Source: Bifiguratus adelaidae (Eukaryota > Mucoromycota > Endogonomycetes > Endogonales). From it: 64,000 bases of DNA. The stretch lies in the NCBI GenBank assembly GCA_002261195.1, contig MVBO01000004.1:282653-346652 (forward strand). Direction: 5' to 3'. The notes below the pieces were generated by a model, which saw only the letters and a list, made by a program, of their open reading frames with translations, searched no databases and was not told where the DNA came from. A program made the translations under genes and the position numbers. Numbering within the stretch: the first letter of the stretch is position 1; the number at the start of each line of letters is the position of its first letter. Below are positions 12,847 through 24,157 of this stretch, piece by piece.

Positions 12847-13932
12847 ATGAACCCCGAATAGTGAGTATTGAGAGAGGTGCGATGCTTTAGAGAGTCCGAG
12901 AGCATGGCGACAGGGTGTTAAAGGCATCAGTGTTTGGGGATGATGACTTACGTTGGGATGACTGCTCCATCTCCGGCAGTATGACACCTATCACATGGGT
13001 TTTGTGCGCGTCAGGTTCTAGTCTGTCCGCACCATGGCTTATCGTTTGGGTGTGGACTTTTGGATGGTGTGAACGATCTTTTTGAGTGAGTACTGACACT
13101 GTTCTTCTTTCCTTCCTTGTTTTGCCTCTAGCGACTACCTGTTCAAGTTATTGCTTATCGGTGACTCTGGCGTCGGCAAATCGTGCCTTCTCTTGCGCTT
13201 CGCTGACGATACATACACAGAAAGCTACATCTCTACCATCGGCGTGGATTTCGTAGGTTGAAAGAGGCTTGCGACAAGTCTTCGACTCACCAATCATGGT
13301 TTCTAGAAAATCCGCACTATCGAGCTAGAGGGCAAGACTGTCAAACTTCAAATAGTAGGTTGGGCGCGTTCGCACATATGCACAATTGACAATATTCTAG
13401 TGGGATACTGCCGGTCAAGAACGTTTCCGAACAATTACCTCATCGTACTATCGCGGAGCACATGGGATCATTGTCGTGTATGATGTGACAGATCAAGATA
13501 CCTTTGCCAATGTCAAGCAATGGCTTCAAGAAATCGACCGTTATGCTTCTGAGGGAGTGAACAAGCTGCTTGTAGGTAACAAGAGTGATTTGACGAGCAA
13601 GAAGGTGGTCGAATACGATACGGCAAAGGTACCTTGCATGCATCTCTCTACGTGCCGTCATCTAACGCTCTCGTAGGAATTTGCTGATTCCCTTACAATC
13701 CCATTCTTGGAGACATCAGCCAAGAGCGCCACCAATGTTGAACAAGCTTTCTTGACCATGGCTAAACAGATTAAGGATCGGTGAGTGTCATACGACGCCG
13801 ACTCTAGACCATGTGACTGACTCCTTGCGTAGCATGGGTTCCGCCGCTAATATGGCCAATCAGAACAAGTCCACAGTCAAGGTTGGCGCTGGCCAATCCG
13901 TGAACCAACCTCAATCCGGTGGATGTTGCTAG
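12847..13932 (+). CDS. YPT1: Rab1-family GTPase Ypt1
   Basis: Small GTPase that controls ER-to-Golgi transport, intra-Golgi traffic and autophagy. The spliced product has all G motifs: GDSGVGKS (P-loop), STIGVDFKIRTIEL (switch I), WDTAGQERF (switch II), NKSD and ETSAK. It ends in GGCC, the double-cysteine signal for geranylgeranylation by the BET4/BET2 enzyme encoded in part at 224-1976. The N-terminus [15 protein letters not shown] is diagnostic of Rab1/Ypt1. Six exons. The first coding exon is only 14 nt and is followed by a 271-nt intron (12861-13131), far longer than its neighbours' introns. The stop TAG is at 13930-13932; the gene is convergent with the IPMK gene. Confidence 0.97.
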
Positions 13933-14099
13933 GCGAACGTGTACATTTGTGGTCGTTAGAGTTCAGCATTGTTCGGAAAGCAAAGAGGTCACGATATTAA
14001 TGGATATTCACACAATTAGTTGGTGCTGTGGAGCAGTTTTACTTCGCCGCCGTATACAGGAATGATCGTTTTCTTCATCACCATGGCTATATCGTTTGA

Positions 14100-15196
14100 T
14101 TAACTGGACGATGCTTTGAGTTTATTGGCATGTTCTAGACACTGCTTAAGTAGCATGATGGCAGACTCTATTCCTTGCAAATGGCCTTTATCCGGACCTG
14201 AATATTCTGCATCTGTGAACCAATGTGAATGCGCAAAATCAATCATGCGTAGATCTGCGAGTTTTTGGCGATGTGGTTTAGGCATTGGGCTTTTCGGTGT
14301 ATCACCTAGGTTCTTGTCCTCAATGGCGAGCGCAGACAGTTGGTCTTCTAATCCAACTGTCCCTGTTGCGCCCTCTGATTCCACGAGCTCTGTTTCTTCT
14401 TCGTCGTCGTCCTCTTCTTCCTCTGAGGGTTCGGCTTCATCCTCACTATTGTACTCCCCCCTTTGTCGCTTTTTCAGATAGTTCCATCCTCTATTAAATG
14501 CTTCGGGATCGCCTTCATAGATGAGCAATAGACTAGATCCCCATAACCGCAGTCCGTCTTGGTCCTTCATCATGTCTTGTAGCTCCTCTAGATCAGAGAG
14601 GAATTGCCGTATAATGAAGCGTTTTTGAGCGTGTGTGAGCGATGGCTGTGCTGATGCATCCATCTCGTCCAAGAGAAAGTAATTGAGAAAACCAGACGAG
14701 ATGTTGTCTTGATTGAGCGCCTTGCCATAACTTTTAGAATATGTCTTGAAGGATTGTTCCGCCGGGTGATAGACGCTCATACCAGTGATGCGTGCGCCCA
14801 TACTACCGCTCGTGGTCGTTTCCGCCGTGTTTTGCATCCTCGCTCGCTTTGCTTCCGTTGCGTCCACGTCGAACAATCGAATACCAAGCTTGAGGTCCAT
14901 AATCGAAGGGCGATGAAACGGACAGAGTAGGTTCTCTAGACAGACGTAGAGTAAGACGAGTCAAGGACGTTAGCATGAAAGGAAGCATTCCATTGTAAAA
15001 GGATATCATCTGCATATGATGCATCATTGTCTTGCGGCGTGAGCGTTCCATAGTAATCGGCTAGCCAATCCAGCACTTGCGGCCGTCGCTTCGCCTCTTC
15101 ATAGAACCCCCTCTCCCGCGCATTCGTTGGCTTAACGACAATAGCCGAGGATTGCTGCCTCAAGCGTTGGTGTCCTGCCACTTGCACGATAGACAT
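14100..15196 (-). CDS. ARG82: inositol polyphosphate multikinase (Arg82/IPK family)
   Basis: Phosphorylates inositol polyphosphates (IP3 to IP5), feeding inositol pyrophosphate signalling and nuclear mRNA export. Visible motifs are the N-terminal VAGHQRL, FYEEAKRR and DYYGTL, then LENLLCPFHRPSIMDLKLG (the PxxxDxKxG inositol-binding signature), GARITGMSVY, the SSLLLIYEGD segment, and the catalytic MIDFAHS. An acidic insertion (EPSEEEEDDDEEE) recalls the acidic stretch of yeast Arg82. The product is about 346 residues, the expected size. Two exons, 15196-15007 and 14950-14100, are separated by a 56-nt intron with AT-AC ends and U12-type signals. The start codon faces that of the STB6-like gene at 11 bp. 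Function is firm; IPMK versus IP6K is judged from length and motifs. Confidence 0.9.
14951..15006 (-). other. U12-type AT-AC intron in the IPMK gene
   Basis: On the minus strand the intron starts ATATCCTTT, the full U12 donor consensus, and ends TTAC. A branch-like GTCCTTGAC (14968-14960) differs from TTCCTTRAC only at its first base, with its A 10 nt from the 3' end. Joining ...GCAGATG to TCTACGTC restores the frame (AD-VYVCLENLL) and the family-conserved LENL segment. No GT-AG pair nearby does this. It is the only intron in the gene. Confidence 0.85.
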
Positions 15197-15207
15197 TGAC
15201 CTTGTCC

Positions 15208-18140
15208 ATGACCATTCCACTTGGACCTCATATCTTTTGTGAGCGGGCCAAGCTGCTTAGTCTTGCTCGCAGAGCGGGCATGACGATCATGCAGCATGAT
15301 ATATACGTCAAGGGATACCAGGTCTACCTTGTGGAGCAATGGTAAGGCGAGCTGTGCGCGTTTGATAAGGCGCTCATGCATTCAGTAGGGTATGCGAGCG
15401 CTCCAAGCCTTATAGCACGGTCAAGGTCTTCACAGGCGACGTCAATCATGAGGTAGGTTGATTTAGAAGACACTGGCTCCTGTCGTACTCAACCACGTCT
15501 AGATACGATGCTGTGTCATTGAGATATCCGAGGAGGATCTTGCCAATCCAGAACTGGACGAGCTGTTTAGCGAGATTGACTCGGACACCAAGTCAAGACC
15601 CAAGATGGTAGCTATATAGCTTGCATTGTCCTTCAGCATCGCTCATTGAACTTTTGTAGACGGACATGGGAGTTATCCTTGTTACGGATCCAGCAAGCTT
15701 TTCATCTGACCTCGATATGGTCTTGATTTCGGATGGAGACTATCAAGCTCATATCCGGCAGTTTTGGGTAAACATTAACCTCAGGAGGATGCATTGCGCT
15801 GGTAGGACATCGCTTAATCTGAATAAGCCCACGTAAGTACGCTACTTGTGTGCGGGCATTTGATTGACGTCGCTTGACATTATTGTAGCGATGCGCAAGA
15901 GGACAAATTTCAATCACTCTTTCTGGTATCGGACAATGTCCCCTTCAATGATGCGGTGCTTGAGATCGTCAAATTGGGACAGGCCAGTTTGTCTTTACTG
16001 GGCTATCTTCATCCTTCCTACGTCGATGGGTTGTACTGTGATGAGACCAAACTCGCGCTCGAGCGGTTCTTTGAGAGTTTGGACATGACTGAACGGGTGG
16101 AAGTAGGCGTCGTAACTTTGCGTGTCGGTATCCTTACTAATATGACCTTTTCAAAGCTTCGTGAATCTTGGCTGGATCCACATGTGTTGGCTGTGCTGTT
16201 GAATCGAATCATGGATGCGCGTAACAAATTGCATTCCATTGGTATTCAAGTAGGTATTGCAACTCTACTCAGTGAGCACCTTCTCATCAGGTTGCAAAGG
16301 TCCCCAAAGATCCATTTCAAGACATGGCCATATTCCGAAAAGGCATCTCTCAAATTCAAAAACAGCACAAAATACATCCGCAAACGAAATGTTTGGACCC
16401 CATGACTTGGAGGCTGGTGAATAGCATCACGTTGCGAGAAGGCGCACCCACGCTCAAGGTGCACAAAGTGATCAAGAACAAGATTGAAGATTTCTCGGGC
16501 ATGACCGCGCTACCGAGAGATTACGCTCAAGATGATCTGGAGGCGTTTGTTCAAATCGTACCTATTGATCGGCTTCGGACCTTGTGGAAAACTCGAGGAT
16601 CTAAATTGTCTTCGCAACACGAAGGCGATCAGGATTGGCTACACGGCGGCAAGACATTATTACGTGGTGTGGCCGGCAAGACGGTAGGTTGGGCTTAGGT
16701 CTCGTGCAATCATTGACTCTAACCTCTTCCAGACCAAAACTGGTGGCGCGGCTGTAGGAATCTTTCGAAATGTTGCAGAGTAAGTCACCTTGGCATCGGT
16801 ACAGCGTCGATCAATGGTTGACGCGCCTGCAGATCGTTATCCCGGAGATCCACGACCGATTTGAAGCAACGCCCGGATCGAAAACAAACGTACCATCATG
16901 CACCAACCAATCAAACACCATCGCCCAACATGGTCGTCCCCTCCCTTGTCATATCTCCAACAGTGTCCTACGGATCCGATGTAGAGCAAACCGTCTCTGT
17001 GAGCCCAATGATGGATTCAAGCGATGCGCCAAGGTAAGGTAGCGCTGTCCGTAACCTCTTGCTTATGCGTACATCAGCGCTGGAGTGAAGCACTTTCCCG
17101 CACAAAAGCCAACATTGAATGACCCCGAGGGACGCAAGCCCAGACGGCGACCCTCTCCCATTGATACCTCAAGTCTGTGTCATTGAACGTTGCTATCGAT
17201 CTGATGTTGACTTATATCTTATAGTGTTATCGCCTCCCATTGTGGCATCGCCCAAAGATTCCGCACCCACGACACCAATGGAAATGCTTCCTCCCATCCA
17301 CCTTCCCGATCTGACACCTGAGCAAACCAGTCGCCACACAAGTGTATCTCCAAGTCTCGATCAACCTCCAAGCATACAACCTTCGCTAAGGCGTCAATCC
17401 TTGGACGTGACTGCACCCTCAACACCAATTGCAGAAAACTCTGTAAACTTGGCGACTCCGAAAAAGGCTCCCTTGGAGCGAGCATATTCCACGAGTGATT
17501 TGGCGCATATGAATATGGATATGCCAGTTATCGAGATGGATGTGCAAAAGTACATTGTTTACGAACGATTGCGCCATCAGGAAGCTGCTCTCAAGAAAAC
17601 TCTGGAACGGATCACCGCGTTGGATCAATGTTATGGCGATCAAGCCGCCGCTATGGTGGCCATGTACAACACAAGGCATGATCGATTTCAGGTGAGCAAC
17701 CTTGCACCGGCGGTGAAAATATCTGTACTCAACCTCTTTGTAGGAACTGGATAAGAAGGCGCGTTCTGTATTAGAGCAACAGACGAAATCACACACTACG
17801 ATCAAGGATTTGGAACTGCGAGGAGCCAAGCTTCAGTATGAGCTGGCTATCCTCAGCGACAAGCTGAAAGATATCGAACAGTTCGTGAATGACTTTGCCA
17901 CGAAGGTATGTCTATCTTTTCAATCGATTGTTCATTGCAATCTCTCACACCTGGTCTTCACAGGTCCGATACTTGCAGCTCAAGATGCCAGAGTCCAAAA
18001 AGTCCATGCATACCATGCTTATCGTCGGCAATTACTTTAGTTATTATTGGCTCAAGATGCGTAATTGGATGTCCTGGCTGACTCCAAAGTCAGCGGAACA
18101 GAAGCTGGACCAAGAGCCAAAAAACGGTCATCAGGAATGA
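15208..18140 (+). CDS. STB6-like (Sin3-binding-type) protein
   Basis: Similar to fungal proteins carrying the STB6-like N-terminal domain, named after yeast Sin3-binding proteins Stb2/Stb6; molecular role uncertain. The conserved N-terminal part includes GYQVYLVEQWVCERS, YSTVKVFTGD, TDMGVILVTDPASF, SDGDYQAHIRQFWVNINL, a cysteine-containing MHCAGRTSL, and VLEIVKLGQASLSLLGYL followed by YVDGLYCDETK. The middle (about 16840-17480) is Ser/Thr/Pro-rich and disordered. The C-terminal part is a predicted coiled coil (KYIVYERLRHQEAALKKTLE and following) ending in an aromatic segment. About ten short introns. The ATG at 15208 is the earliest in frame after a stop; ATGs at 15277 and 15286 are alternatives. 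Convergent with the importin-like gene. Confidence 0.75.
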
Positions 18141-18276
18141 TTATTACTATACTGCTTATTCTAATCTTGTGGATTCGTTTGTCCAACAAATGTAGCTCTC
18201 TTTGTACATACTTATGAGATACCCGTTGCAACTCGTAACATGTTTCTTGTTGCGTTTCGGCATTATGTACAGTGCC

Positions 18277-20429
18277 TCAGCTATTGCTTACGCCGTTGGC
18301 AGCGACGTCTTCCATTTCCCCTGCTGGGGTACCCACCTGAGGAGTACCATCCTCAATATGCTCATTGTACACCAGATTCAATAATTCATTGGCCCGCTTT
18401 CTCAACACCTTGTCGTCACCGGCAGCAATGTTCTCCAGGGATTCACTGGACATATTACTTGCGTCAAACAAGGATTTCCCCTGTGGTCTACGTTAATTCT
18501 GTTTCGACAGAGGGTGTGGGATCTACCTCTGGGTCCATGTGAAACAAGAGTTCAAGATAGGAGAGGCCGAGGCGTTGCAACTCTGGATCATCGGATTGAA
18601 CAAACTCCATAAAAGCAGGTAGCAAATCGCGATGGGGCAAGGCCCGTACATATTGTTCACCGTGCGACGCTATGTTGATCAGACTGAAGGCAGCCTACCG
18701 TCGCGACGTGTGAGCCCTGAATTCGCCCGTCTCCAGCTACCGCTCATGCCCTACCTCTTTTCGAATGTCAAAGTTCGAATGCGTAGCTATTCCAGTCAGG
18801 ATAGGTAGAAAGCCTGCATCAATGACCATGCGTAGATCATCTGGTTTTCTCCTAATGAATCATTAGGAGACTTCAGCTCAGACGTTCTCGCGCCGGTACC
18901 GGAACACATACGCGGCTGTAATATTGGATACGACACGAAGAGCCTCCTTCCTCACCGGTCTGCAATCGGACTGAACATATCCAATCATGCCTTGCAGAAA
19001 TCCCGGCTGAGCTAGCAATGCATCCGTATCTTCATCCGGACCACTCGCAATGTTACCCAATGTGCGTACAAGCGATAAGCCCAATGGCCCACGCGTCGCC
19101 AATGTCGGCATATGCTTGACCTGCAAAGCGAAAAGCATAGCAGATCAGCGTGAGCCCATCGAGCCAGCTTGTACATGGATACATACAAACATGGCGGCTA
19201 GGCCGTCTTGTAATCTCTTTGTAGTAATAGCTTCAGGGAACGATGTGAGGTAGCATAGGACCCAACATATCTCGGATACGATCTCGCTCATCTAGGATGG
19301 ACAATCGGGATGAGTGGTGTCAACTGAGGGTACAGGGGTATGTACCTCTTCTGTCGACAGAAGCTTCATAAGCTTATCCACCACGCCGTAGCTGATCACT
19401 TCAGACACGCGCGCATGGGGACCACGCAAAATGTTGGATATAGCAAAGCACGCTGTTTGGATCAGACCTGGGTCCTGGTCCCAGGTGTCAGTGAATCGAT
19501 CGATGAGTTGGGCTCGGCAATCGCCAGTGCCATACCTGAGAGTCCAAAAGATCGATCAGGGGCTTGGTGATGCTTTCGTCGCGGAGCAATTGTCGACATT
19601 CTTCATCTTCAGCCGCAATATTTCCGAGTGCCCAAGCGGCTTGGTCTTTCAGCGACTAGTATGGATGTTGAGCAAGTGAACCATATATTACCCATCCTCT
19701 TTGCCACTGACCACATTGTCACTCTTTAGGAGGGGGGCGAGCTTGGGAATGAGATCAAGGGTCTTTTTGCACATGTCCGGAGGACCAGCTGCAATGTCTG
19801 AAGACCACGCAAACGCCAAATTGTCAACATTCGCCAACTTCATTACAACTTGCTAAACTTACTAGTAATGCACCATACGGCGGCTAATTGTTCATCGGCG
19901 TTAGTCGACTCCATGGACCGCTGCAAGGACACGCGTTACAGTCATTCTGAGTGCTTCACCTTTTCGGGTAACAACCTACCTGCAACAGAGCAACCGCATC
20001 CTCCTGCATTACAAACACTTTGACGTTATGCACTGGCTCGACCAGACGATCCGAAAGCTCCTGGAGGGCAGCGATACGGGTGTTTTCGTCCGTAGACTAA
20101 CACGACAAGAGTCAGTTAGCCACGACAGGTTGGCTCTGTCGGCCGCTTGCCTGTAGGTTTGCCTTTAGCGGCGTCAAGTCGGGTGCTTCTTCATCCGCCG
20201 ATTGATCTACAGTCCGCGTTGAGCCACTGCCCACTCGCAGAGAAGTTGTAGTCAGTCCCGACGTACCGCTTTCTTCTACGTCACTGAAGCGATACCGCTT
20301 AGCCGTGACCAGCTGCTCTCGGTGACGTCTTCTCAAATCTCTGTCGAGCATTAACCGACGTAGTCTGTACTCTTCCAGACTAGAACTCATGCTGTTTCTC
20401 TTGAACTGGGCTCGATGTGTTGGCTTCAT
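18277..20429 (-). CDS. importin-alpha-like protein with IBB and armadillo repeats
   Basis: Probably a karyopherin-alpha-type nuclear import adaptor. The N-terminus (MKPTHRAQFKRN, then EEYRLRRLMLDRDLRRRHRE) resembles an importin-beta-binding domain: Arg-rich, just after the start. Armadillo repeats follow in several exons, with typical phrases ADEQLAAVWCITN, LKDQAAWALGNIAAEDEECR, LSLVRTLGNIASGPDEDTD and VRKEALRVVSNITA. The C-terminus (SLENIAAGDDKVLRKRANELL) ends at a TGA at 18277-18279. The repeats and N-terminus are clearly divergent from conventional Srp1, so it may be a paralogue with a special cargo. About nine introns. One intron has its acceptor inside a perfect 23-nt palindrome at 18848-18870. 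The start at 20429 is inferred. Confidence 0.75.
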
Positions 20430-22111
20430 GGGCAAGAAGTGCGGGGTAATGTGACATTTCGCAGTCACCTAAACAATGGGTGAGAAGATTTCCTTTTTGA
20501 GCATTGGCCCTGTTGGTTCGGCAATGGCCTTCTTACAATCGCTTCTCTCCCCGCAACCACGTTGAGATTGCGACATCCTCATTCAACCAAGGGTTTACGC
20601 AAACCATCTTTATTTCCTCTTCACGTTTCACCGCAAAACTCATCATTGAACGTTCAAAACATCGTCGACATCCTAACGGGTCGCAGGCTTACTGAACCGA
20701 TGGAGAGGTCGCTCGCATTCTGCCAAGAGTAAGTCATTATATGCACGAGTTAATAGGATTGTATCTTTGTCATCATGTATATCTTGGCGATCGCCGATGG
20801 TGCAATTGATACCTACATTTCTTTTGCATTCATCCTCGTATTGTTGGATAATCTTCAAGTATGCTGATTTTGCTTGATAAGCTTTCTCTGTTTCGTCTCT
20901 TTTCCTTCCGCCTCTCTGCTCCTTTCCTCCGTGTACCCCTTGTACAATTCTTGCCGTCGCGGTGCTGGGTTGCCCAGTCCTTTCTATTTACCAATGATCT
21001 TTTTGAACTTGTCTTCACGGCGGCGCCTCGACTTGAATACAGTGTAACCTAACCAGAGCTCAAACTCCCGTTTTTCGATATCGATCATATGTCCCTAGCG
21101 AGGTTGACAATATATGGAACGCAATTGCCCTTTTTCGTAGTCAAATTGGTATGGATCGCCTTGTACAGAGGCGCCTTTCATGGAAAACCATCTACATACT
21201 TAAGTCGTTTCTCGTTACTGCTTCTTTCTTCCACAGCAACTTATCGTGAAGTACCAGCGGCTTGCCAAAGTTTTTAATACATATGAACACCTCGACAAGT
21301 CTCCGGATACTCCGAGGATGGACTTTCCGTAAATCCGGGTGCCACCCATGCTTTAGAAATTCAAGACCATGTGAAGGCAATCTGACCTTCAAGAATGCCT
21401 TACCCGAGTAGAGATCAACCACTCCTCGATTCTTTGCGAATTTACAACAGATTGCTGCGAAAAAGGATAGGAAAATAGATTAAACAACCTACTGATGACC
21501 ACTGTTGAAGGAGAGCCAATCCCATTCGATGTGCTGAGATAGCATGAATGTTGTGTATGTAGTCAAGTTATCTTCCAATATATACACTTTTCCTGTCTCC
21601 ATTAGAAGGGCTTGGCCATCTCCTGGCTACAAACGTTTTGGAAAAGGCACGTTCAACGAATGCGGACGGTATGTCATGCGCAAACCTTTTCAATGTGCTG
21701 CTGCGTTTCCGTCCATCGACCAATATTTACTCGTGTCCACTTGGCAGGTGGCGGGACATGCCGCCACGTCGTCAATGAGCAGCGCTCCATATGGCGCCAT
21801 TTTCTCTGGTGTAAAATACACCTTCAATTCTGTCAGTTGCCAACGCCGGCACGCCGAGTATCAACTATGCTCCTTGAAGATGGACTGTTCGCGTCATAGT
21901 GTGCTCGCCAAGTATGCTCATTTAGATGGATGACTCCCACTATCAGCCGATGAATCCTCTAACAGCATGGCCGCTCATCATCTATGCTCAATGTCTCAAC
22001 ATACCATCCAACACTAAAGCATCCAAGGCAAGCGCACGGACCAACTGTTCGATATTTCTCGAAATTTCATTGGCTTTCATTCTCCCCACACACCTTGCAC
22101 TTGTTCTCACC
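20430..22111. other. unresolved stretch, possible small genes
   Basis: No recognisable family. On the minus strand, 20673-20880 carries a plausible coding tail (KSAYLKIIQQYEDECKRN ... RFSKPATR, then stop). A further segment lies near 21000-21090 (MIDIEKREFELWLGYTVFKS and a run of Arg/Lys). Together they could be a short, charged two- or three-exon gene of about 20673-21090, but I cannot join them convincingly. On the plus strand, a frame open from 20480 to 20730 lacks an early ATG, an ORF at 21089-21330 might be spliced, and an ORF at 21544-21933 (129 codons, Cys/His/Ser-rich) has no known motif. The rest appears noncoding and includes the WBP2-like promoter. Confidence 0.3.
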
Positions 22112-23043
22112 ATGGCACTCAACTGGGTCATGATTGCCACCGATGGGCGCAACCCAGTCCCTCTCCCGGGCGAAAAGATCTTTTACAGTCAAGAAGGCGT
22201 TCGCATGGAACTCGATTGCAGTGGAAGGTAGGTATGCAGACCTTTAGCAACGCCAGGCTCACGCTCCTCTTAGTGGGTATCCGGGCACGTCAGGGTAAGT
22301 CGAGTGGACCTCCCTGCAGACGAGTGAGGGGGTATTAAGTTGAGTCTAGGGGTCAATTCGTCGCTGACAAGGGCATTGCGCACTTGACCAACCAACGCGT
22401 AGGTCCTCCGGTACTCGAAATCGTCACGCTCACCTTGCTTAGGTCACGTTTATCGCTACCCCGCCCACACCCGGCATCACCTCACTCAGTATGCCGCTCT
22501 TGCATGTCAAACAAGCCAAGTTTGAACAGCCCTGGTTCGGGGCCAATTACTTTGAAGCCGTCTTAACGCCGGTAGGTAGAGAGGCATCACCGGGTCAAAA
22601 GGGGTGGGACTCACATTCGATAGGTGCCGAATGGTGGATTGACGCAACCTGGAACACTCAAATTGACCTTCAAAGACGGAGGTAAGCGTGCGCCCCCGCC
22701 ATCACCTCCGACAAAGGATCTGAACAATATTAGGCGGATTTGAATTCTACACCATTTTCAACGAAGTCTTGAATCGCATCCAAGGTAAGTTGGCAGACGA
22801 CGATGCCAAAGATCATCCACTGAACCAATCAATCTCCTAGAAACCAATGAAACGCCGCAACATTACGAAGCCTTACCCACTTATGCTCCACCCTCTTCCT
22901 CCTCGATGCCCTCATCGTCGTCCTCCCAACCGGTCCCACCACGACCCGACGATCCATCCGCCATTGCCGTCACTCCATCCGAAGGCACGGCGGCCGTACC
23001 ACCCGTCCTTGACGGCGAGCTCCCACCCGCGTACGATGGCTAG
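22112..23043 (+). CDS. WBP2-like GRAM-domain protein
   Basis: Resembles the WW-domain-binding protein 2 family: an N-terminal GRAM/PH-like lipid- or protein-binding domain followed by a Pro-rich tail with PPxY. Seen are the start MALNWVMIATDGRNPVPLPG, IAHLTNQRVTFIATPP, FEQPWFGANYFEAVLTPVP and LKLTFKDGGGFEFY. The tail (PPSSSSMPSSSSSQPVPPRP) ends ELPPAYDG, a single PPAY motif that could bind WW-domain proteins such as Rsp5/Nedd4 ligases (inference). Seven short exons; every join restores the family pattern. Convergent with the membrane-protein gene, with only 100 bp between stop codons. Confidence 0.85.
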
Positions 23044-23143
23044 AGAGGTAGGGCAAAAGTGACATCGGATTTGGGTTAGATTTGGATCCATATGTACACA
23101 CATTCATACATATTACATACACGTTATCATACATACATTGGCT

Positions 23144-24157
23144 CTATTCAGCTGGAAAACTATTCGTTCTACCCGCCTTACGTTCCTCCAAATACTGCAC
23201 AATCTCCTCAGTTGTCTTTTTGCGACCCATAATGACCGCGGGTATCGTTAGGACGGCTGACAGACCGATAAGGATGCCAAAGACCACATTGGCATAACCC
23301 ACAATCTGATCAACGTTGGGTAGCGTGAGGGCAAGGATGAGACGGAGAATGAATTCGAGGAGAAAACCGATGGCCCAGATGAGGGTGATGATGCGGCAGG
23401 AACGACGGAAATAGTAGGAATGGCGATAGAGAAAATCGTACCCCGAGTCATCGCTCTTTCGCTTGTTGTGCTTCTTGCTCCAATCAGGTAATAGCCAAGC
23501 CCATTGAGAGTGTGGGTTAACAGGCTTGGCGTCGGCGGATGGCATGGGCGATACGGAGCTTGAGACGGGTAGATTGGGAGCCGCTTCGATATGATGGGCG
23601 GTCTTGGTCTCTTCTTCCGAGACCAATTCCTTTTCAGCTGCATCTTGCGTCTTGCTCATGGGCAGCAATTCGATATAGAGGTTATAGGCCACTGGACGCA
23701 TTATGTGACGTTGACCTTTCCAACGCCAGTGAAATGGTACCAACGAAATCAAAAAGAGGACACCGAGCACTGCTGTTACCAGGGACTTTTCCATCACCAA
23801 GATGCGCGCATTGCCCGTAGCCACAGCCACAATGGCCGACACCGCAAAAGCCACAAAGACGAGGAGGCCGATAATGTCGAGCGAGAACCGCCAGATGCCC
23901 TTGATTATCACCATCACCAAGGCAGGACAGCCAGCGATCAACAAGGCCCATACGGCCGCCAAAGGTCCAGTTGGTTGCCGCAATACAAAGTACAAGATCA
24001 CCGGCAGGACGACATCCATAAAGAGCGTCAGGGCAAGTCTTGGCAAATGAGCGAGAATCAAGGCCTTGTTGCTAGAGTTGATCGCCTTGACATCGAATCC
24101 TGTCGGTGCTCTCTCGGGAGATGTGATTGGAGCGTCTGATGGACGATGATGATCCAT
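23144..24157 (-). CDS. predicted multi-pass membrane protein
   Basis: Single-exon gene of 337 residues. Several hydrophobic helices are visible: LALTLFMDVVLPVILYFVL, VWALLIAGCPALVMVIIKG, IIGLLVFVAFAVSAIVAV, TAVLGVLFLISLVPF, and at the C-terminus IITLIWAIGFLLEFILRLIL and VVFGILIGLSAVLTIPAV. Between the two helix groups is a hydrophilic linker rich in Ser/Glu/Lys. The layout resembles fungal members of the VC0807-type membrane family, whose substrate is unknown; I make no functional claim. The short basic C-terminal tail is probably cytosolic. It shares the 600-bp upstream region with the SR-protein gene (divergent). Confidence 0.75.
   Translation of the reverse strand: MDHHRPSDAPITSPERAPTGFDVKAINSSNKALILAHLPRLALTLFMDVVLPVILYFVLRQPTGPLAAVWALLIAGCPALVMVIIKGIWRFSLDIIGLLVFVAFAVSAIVAVATGNARILVMEKSLVTAVLGVLFLISLVPFHWRWKGQRHIMRPVAYNLYIELLPMSKTQDAAEKELVSEEETKTAHHIEAAPNLPVSSSVSPMPSADAKPVNPHSQWAWLLPDWSKKHNKRKSDDSGYDFLYRHSYYFRRSCRIITLIWAIGFLLEFILRLILALTLPNVDQIVGYANVVFGILIGLSAVLTIPAVIMGRKKTTEEIVQYLEERKAGRTNSFPAE

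Noticed and set aside
23591..24139. 182-codon plus-strand ORF
   Set aside because: Antisense to the membrane protein; no motif, and the minus-strand product has clear helices.
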